Origin: Rickettsiales endosymbiont of Stachyamoeba lipophora
GTDB lineage: Bacteria; Pseudomonadota; Alphaproteobacteria; Rickettsiales; 33-17
Direction of reading: 5' to 3'
Assembly (NCBI RefSeq): GCF_003932735.1
Contig: NZ_CP033611.1
Coordinates: 1,215,501 to 1,279,500, forward strand
DNA length: 64,000 nucleotides
Below the pieces are notes generated by a model. The model was not told the DNA's origin, searched no databases, and worked only from the letters and a program-made list of their open reading frames with translations. Of this stretch, positions 44,298-54,724 are shown piece by piece (position 1 is the stretch's first letter; every line of letters begins with the position of its first letter). Made by a program: the position numbers and the translations under genes.

Positions 44298-45263
44298 ATG
44301 CCTAAATTATTTGTTCAGATTGATCCTTTGGATCAACTTAATCACGAGACTGATACTTCGCTTGCATTAATTCAAGTTGCAATGAGAGATGGATTTGAAA
44401 TTTTTACTTTTCAGCCTGATAATTTATCTTTTAATTGTGGTAAGGTAATAGCGACGGTTAGGGAAACTAAAATTTTATCACCTAATAATTATTGGCTTGG
44501 CGAAAAGCAAGAGGTAAATCTTGAGCTGGCTGATATTCTCTTAATCAGGCAAGATCCTCCCTATAACATGCATTATTTAACTACTTGCCATCTACTTAAA
44601 TTTATAAGTGAAAAGGTGGTGGTAGTGAATCCTGCTGAAGTATTAATTAGTAATCCAGAAAAAATTATTCCACTTCATTTTCAGCATTTAATGCCTCAAA
44701 CTTTAATTAGTAGAGATTATGAGCAGCTTAGAAGTTTTCTAGAAAAATTTGGAAAAGTGATTTTAAAACCTCTTTATGGTCATGCCGGTAGAGGGGTAAT
44801 TTTAGTTGATGCAAAAAGTGAGGAAGGATTGAAGGCGTTTAAGGCTTACTATCACGATACTGAAGAGTTTATCATAGCCCAACAATATTTACCCCAAATT
44901 AGAGAAACAGGGGATATACGAGTACTCATGTCTTACGGGGAAGTGTTAGGTGCAATTGCAAGATTTCCTGCTCCTAACCAAGTGGTTGCTAACCTGGCAA
45001 GCGGAGGAGAAGCTCGTCAAATTGTATTAAACGATAAGCAGTTAGAGCTTTGTAATGAAGTTGGACAGTTCTTAACAGAAAACAATATTGTGCTCGCAGG
45101 GTTAGATATAATTGGTAACTATTTAACTGAAGTTAATATTACTTCTCCTACCGGAATATTGGTTGTAAATAGGCTTTACAGCTTGAATCTTGAAGATAAA
45201 ATTTGGCATAATATTAAGCAAATTTACTTAAATAAACAGAAGGGTAAAAGTAACATTAATTAA
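44298..45263 (+). CDS. gshB: Glutathione synthetase
   Basis: ATP-grasp ligase that adds glycine to gamma-glutamylcysteine. Marks include the N-terminal IDPLDQLNHETDTSLAL, ILLIRQDPPYNMHYLTTCHLL, VILKPLYGHAGRGVI, RETGDIRVLMSYGE, and LAGLDIIGNYLTEVNITSPTG. At 321 residues it is complete. It probably has its own promoter in the 107-base gap. A DUF3576 lipoprotein gene follows. Confidence 0.95.
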   Translation: MPKLFVQIDPLDQLNHETDTSLALIQVAMRDGFEIFTFQPDNLSFNCGKVIATVRETKILSPNNYWLGEKQEVNLELADILLIRQDPPYNMHYLTTCHLLKFISEKVVVVNPAEVLISNPEKIIPLHFQHLMPQTLISRDYEQLRSFLEKFGKVILKPLYGHAGRGVILVDAKSEEGLKAFKAYYHDTEEFIIAQQYLPQIRETGDIRVLMSYGEVLGAIARFPAPNQVVANLASGGEARQIVLNDKQLELCNEVGQFLTENNIVLAGLDIIGNYLTEVNITSPTGILVVNRLYSLNLEDKIWHNIKQIYLNKQKGKSNIN

Positions 45264-45326
45264 TAGGATACTTGTATAATTAGATTTTAACGATATTATT
45301 AAAAATAAAATTAGTATAGGATTGAT

Positions 45327-45818
45327 ATGATAAAAAAATTATTGATAGTGAGCATAATCTTTTTAATTACAGCATGTAATAATCAATACAAAGCTACCGG
45401 GGATACTCCAAAAAGTTCTAGAGAGAGAAGAGAAGAATCTTTTGGTAAACTTACAGGTGAAGAAGGGGTTGTAATCGGTGGTAAGAAGAAAAGAGACACG
45501 GCAGGTATTACCGTTAATGCTTATTTATGGCGTGCAGCTCTTGAAGCGGTTAATACTATGCCAATAAGTGTAGTTGATCCATTTTCAGGTGTAATTACTA
45601 CTGAGTGGTATCAAGTAGATTATCAAGGCCATTATCGTTATAAATTAAATATTTTAATTAGTAGTGATATTATGCGTGCAGATGCAGTTAAAGTTAATGT
45701 GTTTGAGCAAAAATATATTAAATCAGGTTGGGTTGATGTAATGCCAAATCCTAAAATGGCCGTTGAAATTGAAGATCGTATTTTAACCCGTGCAAGATAT
45801 TTAAAATTAAATAATTAG
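45327..45818 (+). CDS. DUF3576 lipoprotein
   Basis: A 163-residue predicted lipoprotein with lipobox LITAC (Cys17). The mature part has a charged linker, then the DUF3576 domain: [34 protein letters not shown], and a closing [10 protein letters not shown]. The function is unknown. The domain is typical of Alphaproteobacteria and lies directly before leuS and lptE in many of them, which suggests an outer-membrane assembly role; this is inference from context. Confidence 0.9.
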   Translation: MIKKLLIVSIIFLITACNNQYKATGDTPKSSRERREESFGKLTGEEGVVIGGKKKRDTAGITVNAYLWRAALEAVNTMPISVVDPFSGVITTEWYQVDYQGHYRYKLNILISSDIMRADAVKVNVFEQKYIKSGWVDVMPNPKMAVEIEDRILTRARYLKLNN

Positions 45819-45834
45819 TTCAATAGTTAAGTTC

Positions 45835-48345
45835 ATGAATAATACAGTAGAATATAAGCCAGTAGAGATTGAGCAAAAATGGCAGCAAATTTGGCATGAT
45901 AAGCGTAGTTTTGAAGTAGAAACAGACCAAGCTAAACCTAAATATTATGTACTTGAAATGTTACCATACCCATCAGGTAAAATTCATATGGGGCATTTAC
46001 GTAATTATACTATAGGTGATGTGATTGCTCGCTTTAAAGTAATGCAAGGTTTTAATGTATTACATCCTATGGGATGGGATGCCTTTGGCTTGCCTGCTGA
46101 GAATGCTGCAATTGAACGTAAACTGCACCCTAAATCATGGACTTATGATAATATTGACCACATGCGCGCGCAATTCATGAAAATTGGCTTTTCATATGAT
46201 TGGCGTCGTGAGGTTGCAACTTGCTCACCTGATTATTATAAACATGAGCAAAAAATTTTCTTAGAATTTTTAACGCAAGGGTTAGCTTATCAAAAAGAGG
46301 CCGAGGTTAATTGGGATCCAGTAGATAATACCGTGCTTGCCAATGAGCAAGTAGTAGATGGAAAAGGTTGGCGCTCTGGAGCTGTTGTTGAAAGAAGAAA
46401 GCTAAAACAATGGTTTTTAAAGATTACTGATTTTGCTGATGGTTTACTAAATGAATTAGATAATTTGCCTAATTGGCCTGAGCACGTCAAGACCATGCAG
46501 CGTAAATGGATTGGTAAGCAGGAAATGACAGCGCTTGAATTTTTTATTCCTGAACTTAATCAAGCGGTTGAAATTCAAACTACTACTCCAGAGGCTCTAT
46601 TTGGCTGTACCTTTGTTGCGTTATCGGTTGATCATGGAATAACACAGAAGCTTGCACAAAAAGATACAAAATTACAAGAGTTTATTCATCAGTGTAAATC
46701 AATTCCTACCACCGAAAGTGCACAGGAACTCGCTGAAAAGAAAGGCCACTTAACTGAAATTACTGCAATTAATCCTGTGACTAAAATAGCAGTGCCAGTT
46801 TATATTGCTAATTATGTATTAAGTGATTTTGGCAGTGGAGCTTTGTATGGCTGCCCAGGAATGGATCAAAGAGATCAAGAATTTGCTAAGAAATATAATA
46901 TCAAAATAATTCAAAATTTTGATGAAGAACAGCAGGTAATGATCAATTCAGATTTTCTGAATGCGCTTACTCAAGACAAAGCTCACGAGAAGATTATTAA
47001 CTATTTAAAAGAGCATAAATTATCAACCCAAAAAATTACATATCGTTTGCATGATTGGGGGATCTCACGTCAACGTTATTGGGGGTGCCCAATTCCAGTT
47101 GTTTATTGCGATGCTTGTGGAATAGTCCCGGAAAATGAAGCAAACTTACCAGTATCGCTGCCTGATGATATTAGCTTCGAGATGCCAGGTAATCCTTTAA
47201 AAAATCATCCGACTTGGTCTAAAACTAATTGTCCATCTTGTGGTAAAGAGGCTACCAGGGAAACTGATACTTTTGATACTTTTTTTGAATCATCATGGTA
47301 TTTTGCCCGTTATTGCAATAATACAACAGATAAGACGATTGATGAACAAGATTGCCATTATTGGTTGCCGGTTGATCAATATATTGGTGGTGTAGAACAT
47401 GCTGTGATGCATCTTCTTTACGCTAGGTTTTTTACTAAAGCGATGAAAAAATGTGGTATGTGGAATTTAGATGAGCCATTTAAAGGCCTATTAACCCAAG
47501 GGATGGTGTGCCATGAAACCTACAAAGATGTAAATGGGCATTGGCTTTATCCTGACGAGGTAGAAAAGCAAGGTGATAATTATATCTGTAAAGCTACAGG
47601 TGAAATAGCTAAAGTTGGCCGTATTGAAAAAATGAGCAAATCTAAGCGCAATACGGTAGATCCGGATTATATCGTAAATAAATTTGGAGCAGATACCGCC
47701 AGATTTTTTATGCTATCAGATAGCCCACCTGAGAAGGACTTAATTTGGAACGATAGCGCGATTGAAGGCTCACATAAATTTTTAAGACGCTTATTTAGCT
47801 TTGTTACTGAAATATTAGAAGTAGAAGCTAAAGAAGCTGAAGAATCATTTAATCATAATAAAATCCTAGTAGCCCTACATAAAACCATCCATGCTTTAAC
47901 TGATGAAATTGCTGAGTTTAATTTTAATAGAGTTGTTGCTAGAATTAGAGAATTAGCCAATCAGTTATTTGAAATTGATCTAAACAAATTATCAAACAAT
48001 GATAAAGAACTTTTAGTGAGTATTGTAAAAGATGTAGTTAAGTTGCTTTCACCAATGACCCCTCACTTAGCTGAGGAGTTATGGGTAATGCTTGGAGGAG
48101 AAGGGTTAGTATGTAAAGCTTCTTGGCCTATATATGAAGAAAAATTCTTAGTAGAAGATCAAGTGACACTGGCAGTACAAGTAAATGGCAAGCTTAGAAC
48201 GACCATAGAAGTGGCACGCAATATTGAAGAAGAAGCTTTAAAGCAGTTGGCAATTAATCTTGACCAAGTACAAAAATTTTTATTAGGCAATAATCCAAAG
48301 AAAATCATTATAGTTCCAGGAAAAATAGTTAATGTGGTGGTTTAA
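45835..48345 (+). CDS. leuS: Leucyl-tRNA synthetase
   Basis: Class I aminoacyl-tRNA synthetase charging tRNA-Leu. The HIGH-type motif HMGH is at 51-54 and KMSKS at about 599-603. The editing domain (about 220-415) includes a TTTPEALFG motif, and the [15 protein letters not shown] zinc-domain region follows. The 836-residue length is typical. Its 3' end overlaps lptE by 14 bases. Confidence 0.98.
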   Translation: MNNTVEYKPVEIEQKWQQIWHDKRSFEVETDQAKPKYYVLEMLPYPSGKIHMGHLRNYTIGDVIARFKVMQGFNVLHPMGWDAFGLPAENAAIERKLHPKSWTYDNIDHMRAQFMKIGFSYDWRREVATCSPDYYKHEQKIFLEFLTQGLAYQKEAEVNWDPVDNTVLANEQVVDGKGWRSGAVVERRKLKQWFLKITDFADGLLNELDNLPNWPEHVKTMQRKWIGKQEMTALEFFIPELNQAVEIQTTTPEALFGCTFVALSVDHGITQKLAQKDTKLQEFIHQCKSIPTTESAQELAEKKGHLTEITAINPVTKIAVPVYIANYVLSDFGSGALYGCPGMDQRDQEFAKKYNIKIIQNFDEEQQVMINSDFLNALTQDKAHEKIINYLKEHKLSTQKITYRLHDWGISRQRYWGCPIPVVYCDACGIVPENEANLPVSLPDDISFEMPGNPLKNHPTWSKTNCPSCGKEATRETDTFDTFFESSWYFARYCNNTTDKTIDEQDCHYWLPVDQYIGGVEHAVMHLLYARFFTKAMKKCGMWNLDEPFKGLLTQGMVCHETYKDVNGHWLYPDEVEKQGDNYICKATGEIAKVGRIEKMSKSKRNTVDPDYIVNKFGADTARFFMLSDSPPEKDLIWNDSAIEGSHKFLRRLFSFVTEILEVEAKEAEESFNHNKILVALHKTIHALTDEIAEFNFNRVVARIRELANQLFEIDLNKLSNNDKELLVSIVKDVVKLLSPMTPHLAEELWVMLGGEGLVCKASWPIYEEKFLVEDQVTLAVQVNGKLRTTIEVARNIEEEALKQLAINLDQVQKFLLGNNPKKIIIVPGKIVNVVV

Positions 48346-48844
48346 AAAAAGTCTTTTATTATCGATAATAGTGCTGAGTGTAACAAGCTGTGGTTTTAAG
48401 CCGTTATATGCTAAAAATCAGACAAACATGGATCAAGATTATGCATGCTTGCTTGCGCAAATTGAATTATTAGAACCAGCTACACAAGAAGCTCAAGCTG
48501 TATATGTTCCTTTACATGATATGTTGTGTAATTATTGTAATAGAGATGTTACTAATAAGTATCGTTTAAATTTTCATGTTGCTAAATATACTAAACCAGT
48601 ATTGGTCTTTAGAACCGGTGATGCTACACGACGTAATGTGGTAATCAAGGTAGACTTTACTCTGATTGATCTTGTTACCCATGAAATATTATTAAAGGGA
48701 GTGGTGCGTAATAGCTCGGGATATAACACTCTTGACTCTCCTTTTACAGAATTTATAAGCCTCACTGATGCTATTCATAACACCAGTAAACAAAATGCAC
48801 AGGATATTATGTTTAGGATTAATAATTATTTCAAAAACCAATAA
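48332..48844 (+). CDS. lptE: LPS-assembly lipoprotein LptE
   Basis: Outer-membrane lipoprotein that plugs the LptD barrel in LPS export. Lipobox SVTSC (Cys20) is followed by GFKPLYA, the standard LptE opening. The middle is weakly conserved, as usual for this family. Its place between leuS and holA is the classical leuS-lptE-holA order, which secures the call. The 170-residue size is normal. Confidence 0.9.
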   Translation: MWWFKKSLLLSIIVLSVTSCGFKPLYAKNQTNMDQDYACLLAQIELLEPATQEAQAVYVPLHDMLCNYCNRDVTNKYRLNFHVAKYTKPVLVFRTGDATRRNVVIKVDFTLIDLVTHEILLKGVVRNSSGYNTLDSPFTEFISLTDAIHNTSKQNAQDIMFRINNYFKNQ

Positions 48845-48859
48845 GGTTATTGTAATTGC

Positions 48860-49873
48860 ATGAAAATTCCTTCCACTAGAATTGAAGTAGAACTCAAAAA
48901 ACTGCCGGGAAGTTTTAAAGCATTACTTCTATATGGTCCGGATTTAGGCCTGGGGATTGAAAGGGCTAATCAAGTAATATTCCAGTGTTTTGGTGGTAAG
49001 GTAGATACTTTTAGATTAAGTGAATTTAATATTGCTAAATCTGAAGATCATTCAAAAATATTGCAGGAAGTTAATAATATTAGCTTTTTTGGTGGCATAA
49101 AAGTAATCAAGATTATTGGCTTTGCTACAAATTTACCAGGTATTATCAAGGATTTATTTGAGGCTAACCTGGCTAATAATTTTATTGTAATGATAGCTGA
49201 AGATTTGGCCGCTAGTAGTGGTTTGCGTAAATTTGCAGAAGCTCATGCTGATATTTTAGCTATACCTTGTTATAAAGATGATGAAAAAGGAGTAGAGGCT
49301 TTAGCAAAAGCTACGTTTGATCGGTTAGGAGTAAAATATACTAGCGAAGTACCTGCAATTATAGCTGCTTCTATTTCAGGTGATAGAGGGCTAATTAAAT
49401 CAGAACTTGAAAAAATAGCAATTTTTTCTGGCAAGCAGGTAGCAGACTTAGCGTCTGTAAGTAAAATTTTAGTAGGTTCAAAAGAATTTGAATTTGGCAC
49501 TTTAGTTATAGATTATTTTAATAAAAATTCTAAAGGATTTTTAAATCAATTAGATCTAGCTTTAAGTGAGCTTACGGCGGTTGGAGTTATAAGGATATTT
49601 ATTAAGCATGCATTTAAACTGCTTGAGTTAAAAGAAGTAATGCTTAAAGCTAAAATTAGTGCACGAGAAGCGGTATCAACTGCAAAACCTATTATATTTT
49701 TTAAACATCAACCAGATTATATCAAGCAATTAGAGAGATGGGATAAAGAGAGTCTAACTAATATGCTTGATAAGCTATATGGCCTAGAGCAATATAGTAA
49801 AACTAGCGAGTTTTGTACTATCAAACTAAGAAAAGAACTAATCACAGAGATTGCCACACCTAAAGTTGGTTAA
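48860..49873 (+). CDS. holA: DNA polymerase III subunit delta
   Basis: Clamp-loader subunit that opens the beta clamp. A 337-residue protein with an N-terminal AAA+-like fold beginning LKKLPGSFKALLLYGPDLGLGIERA, a FFGGIKVIKI segment, a middle ISGDRGLIKSELEKIAIF motif, and a helical C-terminal collar. It follows lptE by 15 bases in the conserved order. The reading is secure. Confidence 0.93.
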   Translation: MKIPSTRIEVELKKLPGSFKALLLYGPDLGLGIERANQVIFQCFGGKVDTFRLSEFNIAKSEDHSKILQEVNNISFFGGIKVIKIIGFATNLPGIIKDLFEANLANNFIVMIAEDLAASSGLRKFAEAHADILAIPCYKDDEKGVEALAKATFDRLGVKYTSEVPAIIAASISGDRGLIKSELEKIAIFSGKQVADLASVSKILVGSKEFEFGTLVIDYFNKNSKGFLNQLDLALSELTAVGVIRIFIKHAFKLLELKEVMLKAKISAREAVSTAKPIIFFKHQPDYIKQLERWDKESLTNMLDKLYGLEQYSKTSEFCTIKLRKELITEIATPKVG

Positions 49874-50038
49874 GTTGGCTGCTATAAACTCAATTTTTTT
49901 AAATAAACCTTATTTATATCTGTATATTTCTTGAGCTTTGCTTCTGTCGTAGTTTGATTAAAATAGGTGTACACATCCTGGCGACCATATAAGAGAGGAC
50001 GTCTATATTTATTTCAGCTAGTTAAAGAGCACATAACA

Positions 50039-50069
50039 AATAATAGCAGACAAGATGCATGCTATTATT
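50039..50069. repeat. Inverted repeat upstream of the small P-loop gene
   Basis: AATAATAGCA (50039-50048) and TGCTATTATT (50060-50069) form ten-base perfect arms around 11 bases. There is no T-run. It lies about 70 bases before the ATG at 50139, so it could be an operator or an mRNA leader stem. Confidence 0.45.
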
Positions 50070-50138
50070 ATACTAAAGTAGTAAACTATCTTAATGGTAT
50101 ACTATGTCTTTAAGAAAATTTCAGCAGAGTAAAATACT

Positions 50139-50672
50139 ATGAAGCGATATATTTTAACTGGAACCCCAGGGGCAGGAAAGACTTCTATCATTCGTATATT
50201 AGAAACGATGGATTATTTTGTAATAGAGGAAGCTGCTACTGATATAATCGCTTTAGAACAAACGTTAGGTAATAAAGAACCATGGCTGATGCCTTTGTTT
50301 ATTGATAAAATTGTAAATTTACAAAAACAAAGGCAAGTTCAGTTATCTTGTGCTCAAAGCAGAATGCAATTTTTTGATCGATCACCGCTTTGTACTTATG
50401 CTCTCTGTCAGTATCTCGGTTACCAATATCCTTCAAGTCTTTTAGAAGAGATAGATAGAATAGAGAAGAAGCAGATATATCAAAAGAAAGTATTTTTTAT
50501 AGAAAATTTAGGTGTTTGTAAACCTACTGAAGCAAGAAAAATTAGTTTTGAAGAATCTTTATACTTTGAAAAAGTCCATGAAGAAGTATATAATTTTTTT
50601 GGTTATGAATGCATTAAAATTCCTCAACAAGCAATACAGAATCGAGTAAATCAGATTATAGCATTAGTATAA
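50139..50672 (+). CDS. Small P-loop ATPase (AAA_28/NTPase-like)
   Basis: A 177-residue protein starting with a Walker A motif at once: YILTGTPGAGKTSIIRILE (residues 4-22). A second conserved stretch, MQFFDRSPLCTYALCQYLG, holds a DRS motif as in nucleotide kinase-like AAA_28 proteins. Such proteins are annotated as predicted ATPases; no substrate is established. It looks complete and stands alone between holA and the ankyrin-like gene. Confidence 0.7.
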   Translation: MKRYILTGTPGAGKTSIIRILETMDYFVIEEAATDIIALEQTLGNKEPWLMPLFIDKIVNLQKQRQVQLSCAQSRMQFFDRSPLCTYALCQYLGYQYPSSLLEEIDRIEKKQIYQKKVFFIENLGVCKPTEARKISFEESLYFEKVHEEVYNFFGYECIKIPQQAIQNRVNQIIALV

Positions 50673-50856
50673 AAATTATAAAATCAGTCGCTATATTGAT
50701 AACATCTGCTTTTGCTCAAATCCAAAAATCTTAACTCATTATTCCTAATCTCGGAATTTAATGCATTAACCCATTTGTGATGAAGCTCTTAGATAAGTAC
50801 TATTGCTTGCCTATTGGCTATTATTAATACACAGCACATAGCAGTGCTCACTTCAG

Positions 50857-52812
50857 TTATTTCTGAATATAATTAGAAAAACTCCTCTGTTTATTGTGTT
50901 CGTTCGTAACCCATGAAAAGGTATTACTTATACTGTTTTCAGCAAATTTAACAGATTTTATGGCTTGGTTCAATACTTGTTGTACAAAGCGAGGGGCTAG
51001 CAAGCTACCAACAATATATAAACCAAGCAATCCAGCTGAAATGATTAGTAGGCTAATCGCTAAATTTTTCATGAAAGATTTAGAAGAAGAATCTGCTGCT
51101 TGATTCTTTTTAGGTGCATTAGCGTTAGAGATATTATTTAAGCTAGTACTTGTTTTAGAAGTTTGAGGTTCAGCTGCTTGATTCTTTTTAGGTGCATTAG
51201 CGTTAGAGATATTATTTAAGCTAGTACTTGTTTTAGAAGTTTGAGGTTCAGCTGCTTGATTCTTTTTAGGCGCATTAGCGTTAGAGATATTATTTAAGCT
51301 AGTACTTGTTTTAGAAGTTTGAGGTTCAGCTGCTTGATTCTTTTTAGGTGCATTAGCGTTAGAGATATTATTTAAGCTAGTACTTGTTTTAGAAGTTTGA
51401 GGTTCAGCTGCTTGATTCTTTTTAGGTGCATTAGCGTTAGAGATATTATTTAAGCTAGTACTTGTTTTAGAAGTTTGAGGTTCAGCTGCTTGATTCTTTT
51501 TAGGCGCATTAGCGTTAGAGATATTATTTAAGCTAGTACTTGTTTTAGAAGTTTGGGGTTCAGTTGCTTGATTCTTTTTAGGTGCATTAGCGTTAGAGAT
51601 ATTATTTAAGCTAGTACTTGTTTTAGAAGTTTGAGGTTCAGTTGCTTGATTCTTTTTAGGTGCATTAGCGTTAGAGATATTATTTAAGCTAGTACTTGTT
51701 TTAGAAGTTTGAGGTTCAGTTGCTTGACTCTTATTATGTGCATTAGCGTTAGAGGTATTATTTAAGCTAGTACTTGTTTTAGAAGTTTGAGGTTCAGTTG
51801 CTTGATTCTTTTTAGGTGCATTAGCGTTAGAGATATTATTTAAGCTAGTACTTGTTTTAGAAGTTTGAGGTTCAGTTGCTTGATTCTTTTTAGGTGCATT
51901 AGCGTTAGAGATATTATTTAAGCTAGTGCTTGTTTTAGAAGTTTGAGATTCAGTAGTAATTTTAGTTTTGTCTTGTTCTTTGGCTTTATAGGTTTGAGTT
52001 GGTAATTGTTGTTGGTTTTGTTGTGTTGATGTTATTCTTATACCCTCATTTAACCCTGGCTGAGGTGAAGGAGCCCTACTCGATTTAGGTGGAGCAGCCT
52101 TTTTCAGATGCTCTAAAATTTTATTTAAATCTTGTTGTTCATTTTCTTTAGCATTTTTAAGTAGATTTTCTACTAAGGTTTGTGAGGTATTACCCTCTGC
52201 GTTAGTTATGTTTAGTATTTCACTGCTATTTTGCTCTTCAGCTATAGCTTGAATTAATGATAGTACAATTTCGCTTTCAATATTATTTTGGTTACTTAAA
52301 GCTAGATGTAAAAAAGTATTACTATTTGAATCTTGAAATTTAAGTGTAGATTCATCGGCTAGCGTTTTGATTAAAGCTGCTTTATAAGCGCCTATATGGT
52401 TAAAATTCAATATACTTTGGAATAAAGTGTGATTGGGATCTTCAGCTCCGTAATTTTTTAATAATTCAACCGTGCTAACTTTAGTATTCATTACGGCTAA
52501 ATATAGTAAGCTTTTGCTCACATTACATTTATTAGTATAAGAAAAGTTCACTAGTAGGGATCTATATTCTTCTGCAGTATTAGATAAAATGTTCTCTATT
52601 GCTTCAGCCGTCGTTTTATCATTTTGTTTAGTCTTTCCTACGATAATATGGCAATAAATCTCACTACATTTATTAATTAAATCATCTTTAGTGCTAGCTG
52701 ATATAATTAATGATTTTTCAGCGTGTTTTGAGGATATATATCCTGTTACTTTAGAAATGATCGTCTTTTTTAAAGTTAGTAAATCACTTTTGCTTAATGT
52801 TGTTGATGGCAT
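50857..52812 (-). CDS. Membrane-anchored ankyrin-like protein with eleven tandem 26-residue repeats
   Basis: A 651-residue protein in three parts. The N-terminal 230 residues are helical with ankyrin-like units (SLLYLAVMNTKVSTVELLKNYGA; NTFLHLALSNQN). A Ser/Thr/Asn-rich disordered middle contains eleven nearly identical 26-residue repeats, each with a QTSKTSTSLNN core and an APKKNQ end. A single membrane helix follows (about 591-613, LAISLLIISAGLLGLYIVG) with a short polar tail. No N-terminal signal peptide is seen. Ankyrin proteins are common secreted effectors of Rickettsiales; a role at a host membrane is inferred, not shown. Confidence 0.8.
   Translation of the reverse strand: MPSTTLSKSDLLTLKKTIISKVTGYISSKHAEKSLIISASTKDDLINKCSEIYCHIIVGKTKQNDKTTAEAIENILSNTAEEYRSLLVNFSYTNKCNVSKSLLYLAVMNTKVSTVELLKNYGAEDPNHTLFQSILNFNHIGAYKAALIKTLADESTLKFQDSNSNTFLHLALSNQNNIESEIVLSLIQAIAEEQNSSEILNITNAEGNTSQTLVENLLKNAKENEQQDLNKILEHLKKAAPPKSSRAPSPQPGLNEGIRITSTQQNQQQLPTQTYKAKEQDKTKITTESQTSKTSTSLNNISNANAPKKNQATEPQTSKTSTSLNNISNANAPKKNQATEPQTSKTSTSLNNTSNANAHNKSQATEPQTSKTSTSLNNISNANAPKKNQATEPQTSKTSTSLNNISNANAPKKNQATEPQTSKTSTSLNNISNANAPKKNQAAEPQTSKTSTSLNNISNANAPKKNQAAEPQTSKTSTSLNNISNANAPKKNQAAEPQTSKTSTSLNNISNANAPKKNQAAEPQTSKTSTSLNNISNANAPKKNQAAEPQTSKTSTSLNNISNANAPKKNQAADSSSKSFMKNLAISLLIISAGLLGLYIVGSLLAPRFVQQVLNQAIKSVKFAENSISNTFSWVTNEHNKQRSFSNYIQK
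51097..51954. repeat. Tandem array of eleven 78-bp repeats
   Basis: The period is exactly 78 bp, for example CAGCTGCTTG at 51171 and 51249. It codes in frame for the 26-residue repeats of the ankyrin-like protein. The first six copies by coordinate carry GCTGCTTG and the next carry GTTGCTTG. A rare GGCGCA variant is found at 51271 and 51505, exactly three units apart. One copy near 51727 is more diverged. This is a coding minisatellite, not CRISPR. Confidence 0.97.
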
Positions 52813-52933
52813 AATTAGTATCCTTTATAATTTAATACTAATTATAATAATATTAATAATTAATTACAGTAAAGAGTGATATTTATTTATTTTTAACTGG
52901 CATGAAATTCTGATAATTAGTAAAAAAGGATAA

Positions 52934-54724
52934 TTATACTAATCCATCTTTATCTAGCTTCATTGCAAGCTTGAGCAATTCACTTAATACAGGGGCTGCA
53001 GCCCCTGCGCCACTACCACCATGTTCGATCATTACGCTACAAGCAAATTTAGGAGTTTTATAGGGTCCAAAGCCGATACATAACCCATGATGGCTTGTTT
53101 CCCAGCTTTTATTGTCAAGTGCTTTTCCACTCGCATCCCGTTGAATAGCAATAACTTGAGAAGTACCGGTTTTAGCAGCAAATTCATAATCTGCTCCCAT
53201 ATCATTTCTAAAACGAAACACTGTGCCGCCTGCTTGGTTTACTGCCATATGCATGGCTTCTCTAATTATCTCAAGATGTTCAGGAGCTATATCCAAATTG
53301 GCAAAGTCAGTATTATTAGTAAATATTTTAGGGTAAAGTTCTTTACCACTAGCTATTCTGGCAGCCATAACTGCAAGCTGAATAGGTGTCACTAACAGGT
53401 ATCCGTGGCCAATTGCTACGTTGATACTATCTCCTACTGTCCAATCTTGTTTAAAGCGTTTTTTCTTCCATTTTTTGTTTGGAATTAGGCCAGTACTTTC
53501 ATGCGGAAGGTCTATTTGAGTTGGTTGACCAAGACCAAGTTTGCGAGCTGTTGCGGCAATAGCATCAATCCCTAAAATTTTAGCAGTATAATAAAAATAT
53601 ATGTTACATGAATGCTGGATCGCCTGCTTAAGATTAATGGGTCCGTGTTTATGACGTTTCCAGCAGTGAAATGCATGGTTTCCTAGATAGAAGGTTCCTT
53701 GACAATCATGACGATCATCAGGGGATATCCCATGTTCTAAAGCAGCAAGCGCTACTACTAGTTTAAATACTGAACCAGGAGCTATAGTTCGGCTAATAGA
53801 TTTGTTAATCAGAGGAAAATGTTTATCATTAATTATCTTATTCCAATAATCTAAAGTAATACCATGAGATAAAATATTAGGATTGTAACCAGGTGAGGAG
53901 CACATTGCTATAACTTGACCGGTTTGGCAATTCATCAAAGTTATAGCGCCATCCTTACCTTCCAGTAAGCTGGTTGCTGCTTGCTGTAGTTCGAGGTTGA
54001 TAGATAATTTGATGTTTTGGCCGAATTCAGGTTCTTGAGTGCTAAGTTCTCTAATCAGATTGCCGTATGCATCCACTTCAATTTGTTGAAATCCAACTGC
54101 ACCGCGCAGAAGATGATCAAAAGTTTTTTCAATGCCGCTTTTGCCAATTTTTAGATCATAACGTTTTAAACGTTCATAGTCAGCATCATCTTTACTAAGG
54201 GAGCTTACATAGCCAATTAAATGGCTACAAAGTTCAGCAAATGGATAATGTCTATACCGCCCGGATTCTATATATACCCCTGGTAATTCCAAATTATGTA
54301 ACTCTATTATGGATAAATGCTCCCACGAGACATTATCCATAACAAGTAATTGGCCTTGGTTCTTTGGCTTAAGGATGTTTTGCTCAACTTGTTCGATTTG
54401 CTCTTGATCTAAGCTCAGCAGATCAATAATTTTATTTTTCAGTTCAGTAATATGTTTATTGATGGTGGTATCAATAAACAATTTGTAATAAGTTTTGTTA
54501 ACTACCAAGATATTATCTTGGCTATCTAGGATAAGACCTCGTTCGGGAGAGATAGCTTTAAATCTAATGCGGTTCTTATCTGAAAGGGTGGCAAATTTTC
54601 CCCAATTGATGATTTGTAAATAAAATAGCCTTATAAAAATTATTAGGAATAAAAAAGCTTTGAATGCTCCAATGATTAGCATTCTTCTAGTGAAAATCTT
54701 TGCAACCTGCTTTTCTAAGCGCAT
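52934..54724 (-). CDS. mrdA: Penicillin-binding protein 2 (peptidoglycan transpeptidase)
   Basis: Elongasome transpeptidase for lateral wall synthesis. It has a short N-terminal anchor (about 15-36), a dimerisation domain, and a transpeptidase domain with SVFK (Ser318-Lys321), SCN (372-374) and KTG (518-520). The 596-residue length fits PBP2. It shares one base with mreD (TAATG), so the two are coupled. A working PBP2 suggests the organism still makes some peptidoglycan. Confidence 0.95.
   Translation of the reverse strand: MRLEKQVAKIFTRRMLIIGAFKAFLFLIIFIRLFYLQIINWGKFATLSDKNRIRFKAISPERGLILDSQDNILVVNKTYYKLFIDTTINKHITELKNKIIDLLSLDQEQIEQVEQNILKPKNQGQLLVMDNVSWEHLSIIELHNLELPGVYIESGRYRHYPFAELCSHLIGYVSSLSKDDADYERLKRYDLKIGKSGIEKTFDHLLRGAVGFQQIEVDAYGNLIRELSTQEPEFGQNIKLSINLELQQAATSLLEGKDGAITLMNCQTGQVIAMCSSPGYNPNILSHGITLDYWNKIINDKHFPLINKSISRTIAPGSVFKLVVALAALEHGISPDDRHDCQGTFYLGNHAFHCWKRHKHGPINLKQAIQHSCNIYFYYTAKILGIDAIAATARKLGLGQPTQIDLPHESTGLIPNKKWKKKRFKQDWTVGDSINVAIGHGYLLVTPIQLAVMAARIASGKELYPKIFTNNTDFANLDIAPEHLEIIREAMHMAVNQAGGTVFRFRNDMGADYEFAAKTGTSQVIAIQRDASGKALDNKSWETSHHGLCIGFGPYKTPKFACSVMIEHGGSGAGAAAPVLSELLKLAMKLDKDGLV

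Noticed and set aside
51097-51954. Regular repeats that could suggest a CRISPR array
   Set aside because: The 78-bp units are contiguous without unique spacers, keep a reading frame and lie inside a coding gene.
53087-53395. 102-codon ORF opposite mrdA
   Set aside because: Lies within the transpeptidase domain of a secure gene and lacks any start signal.
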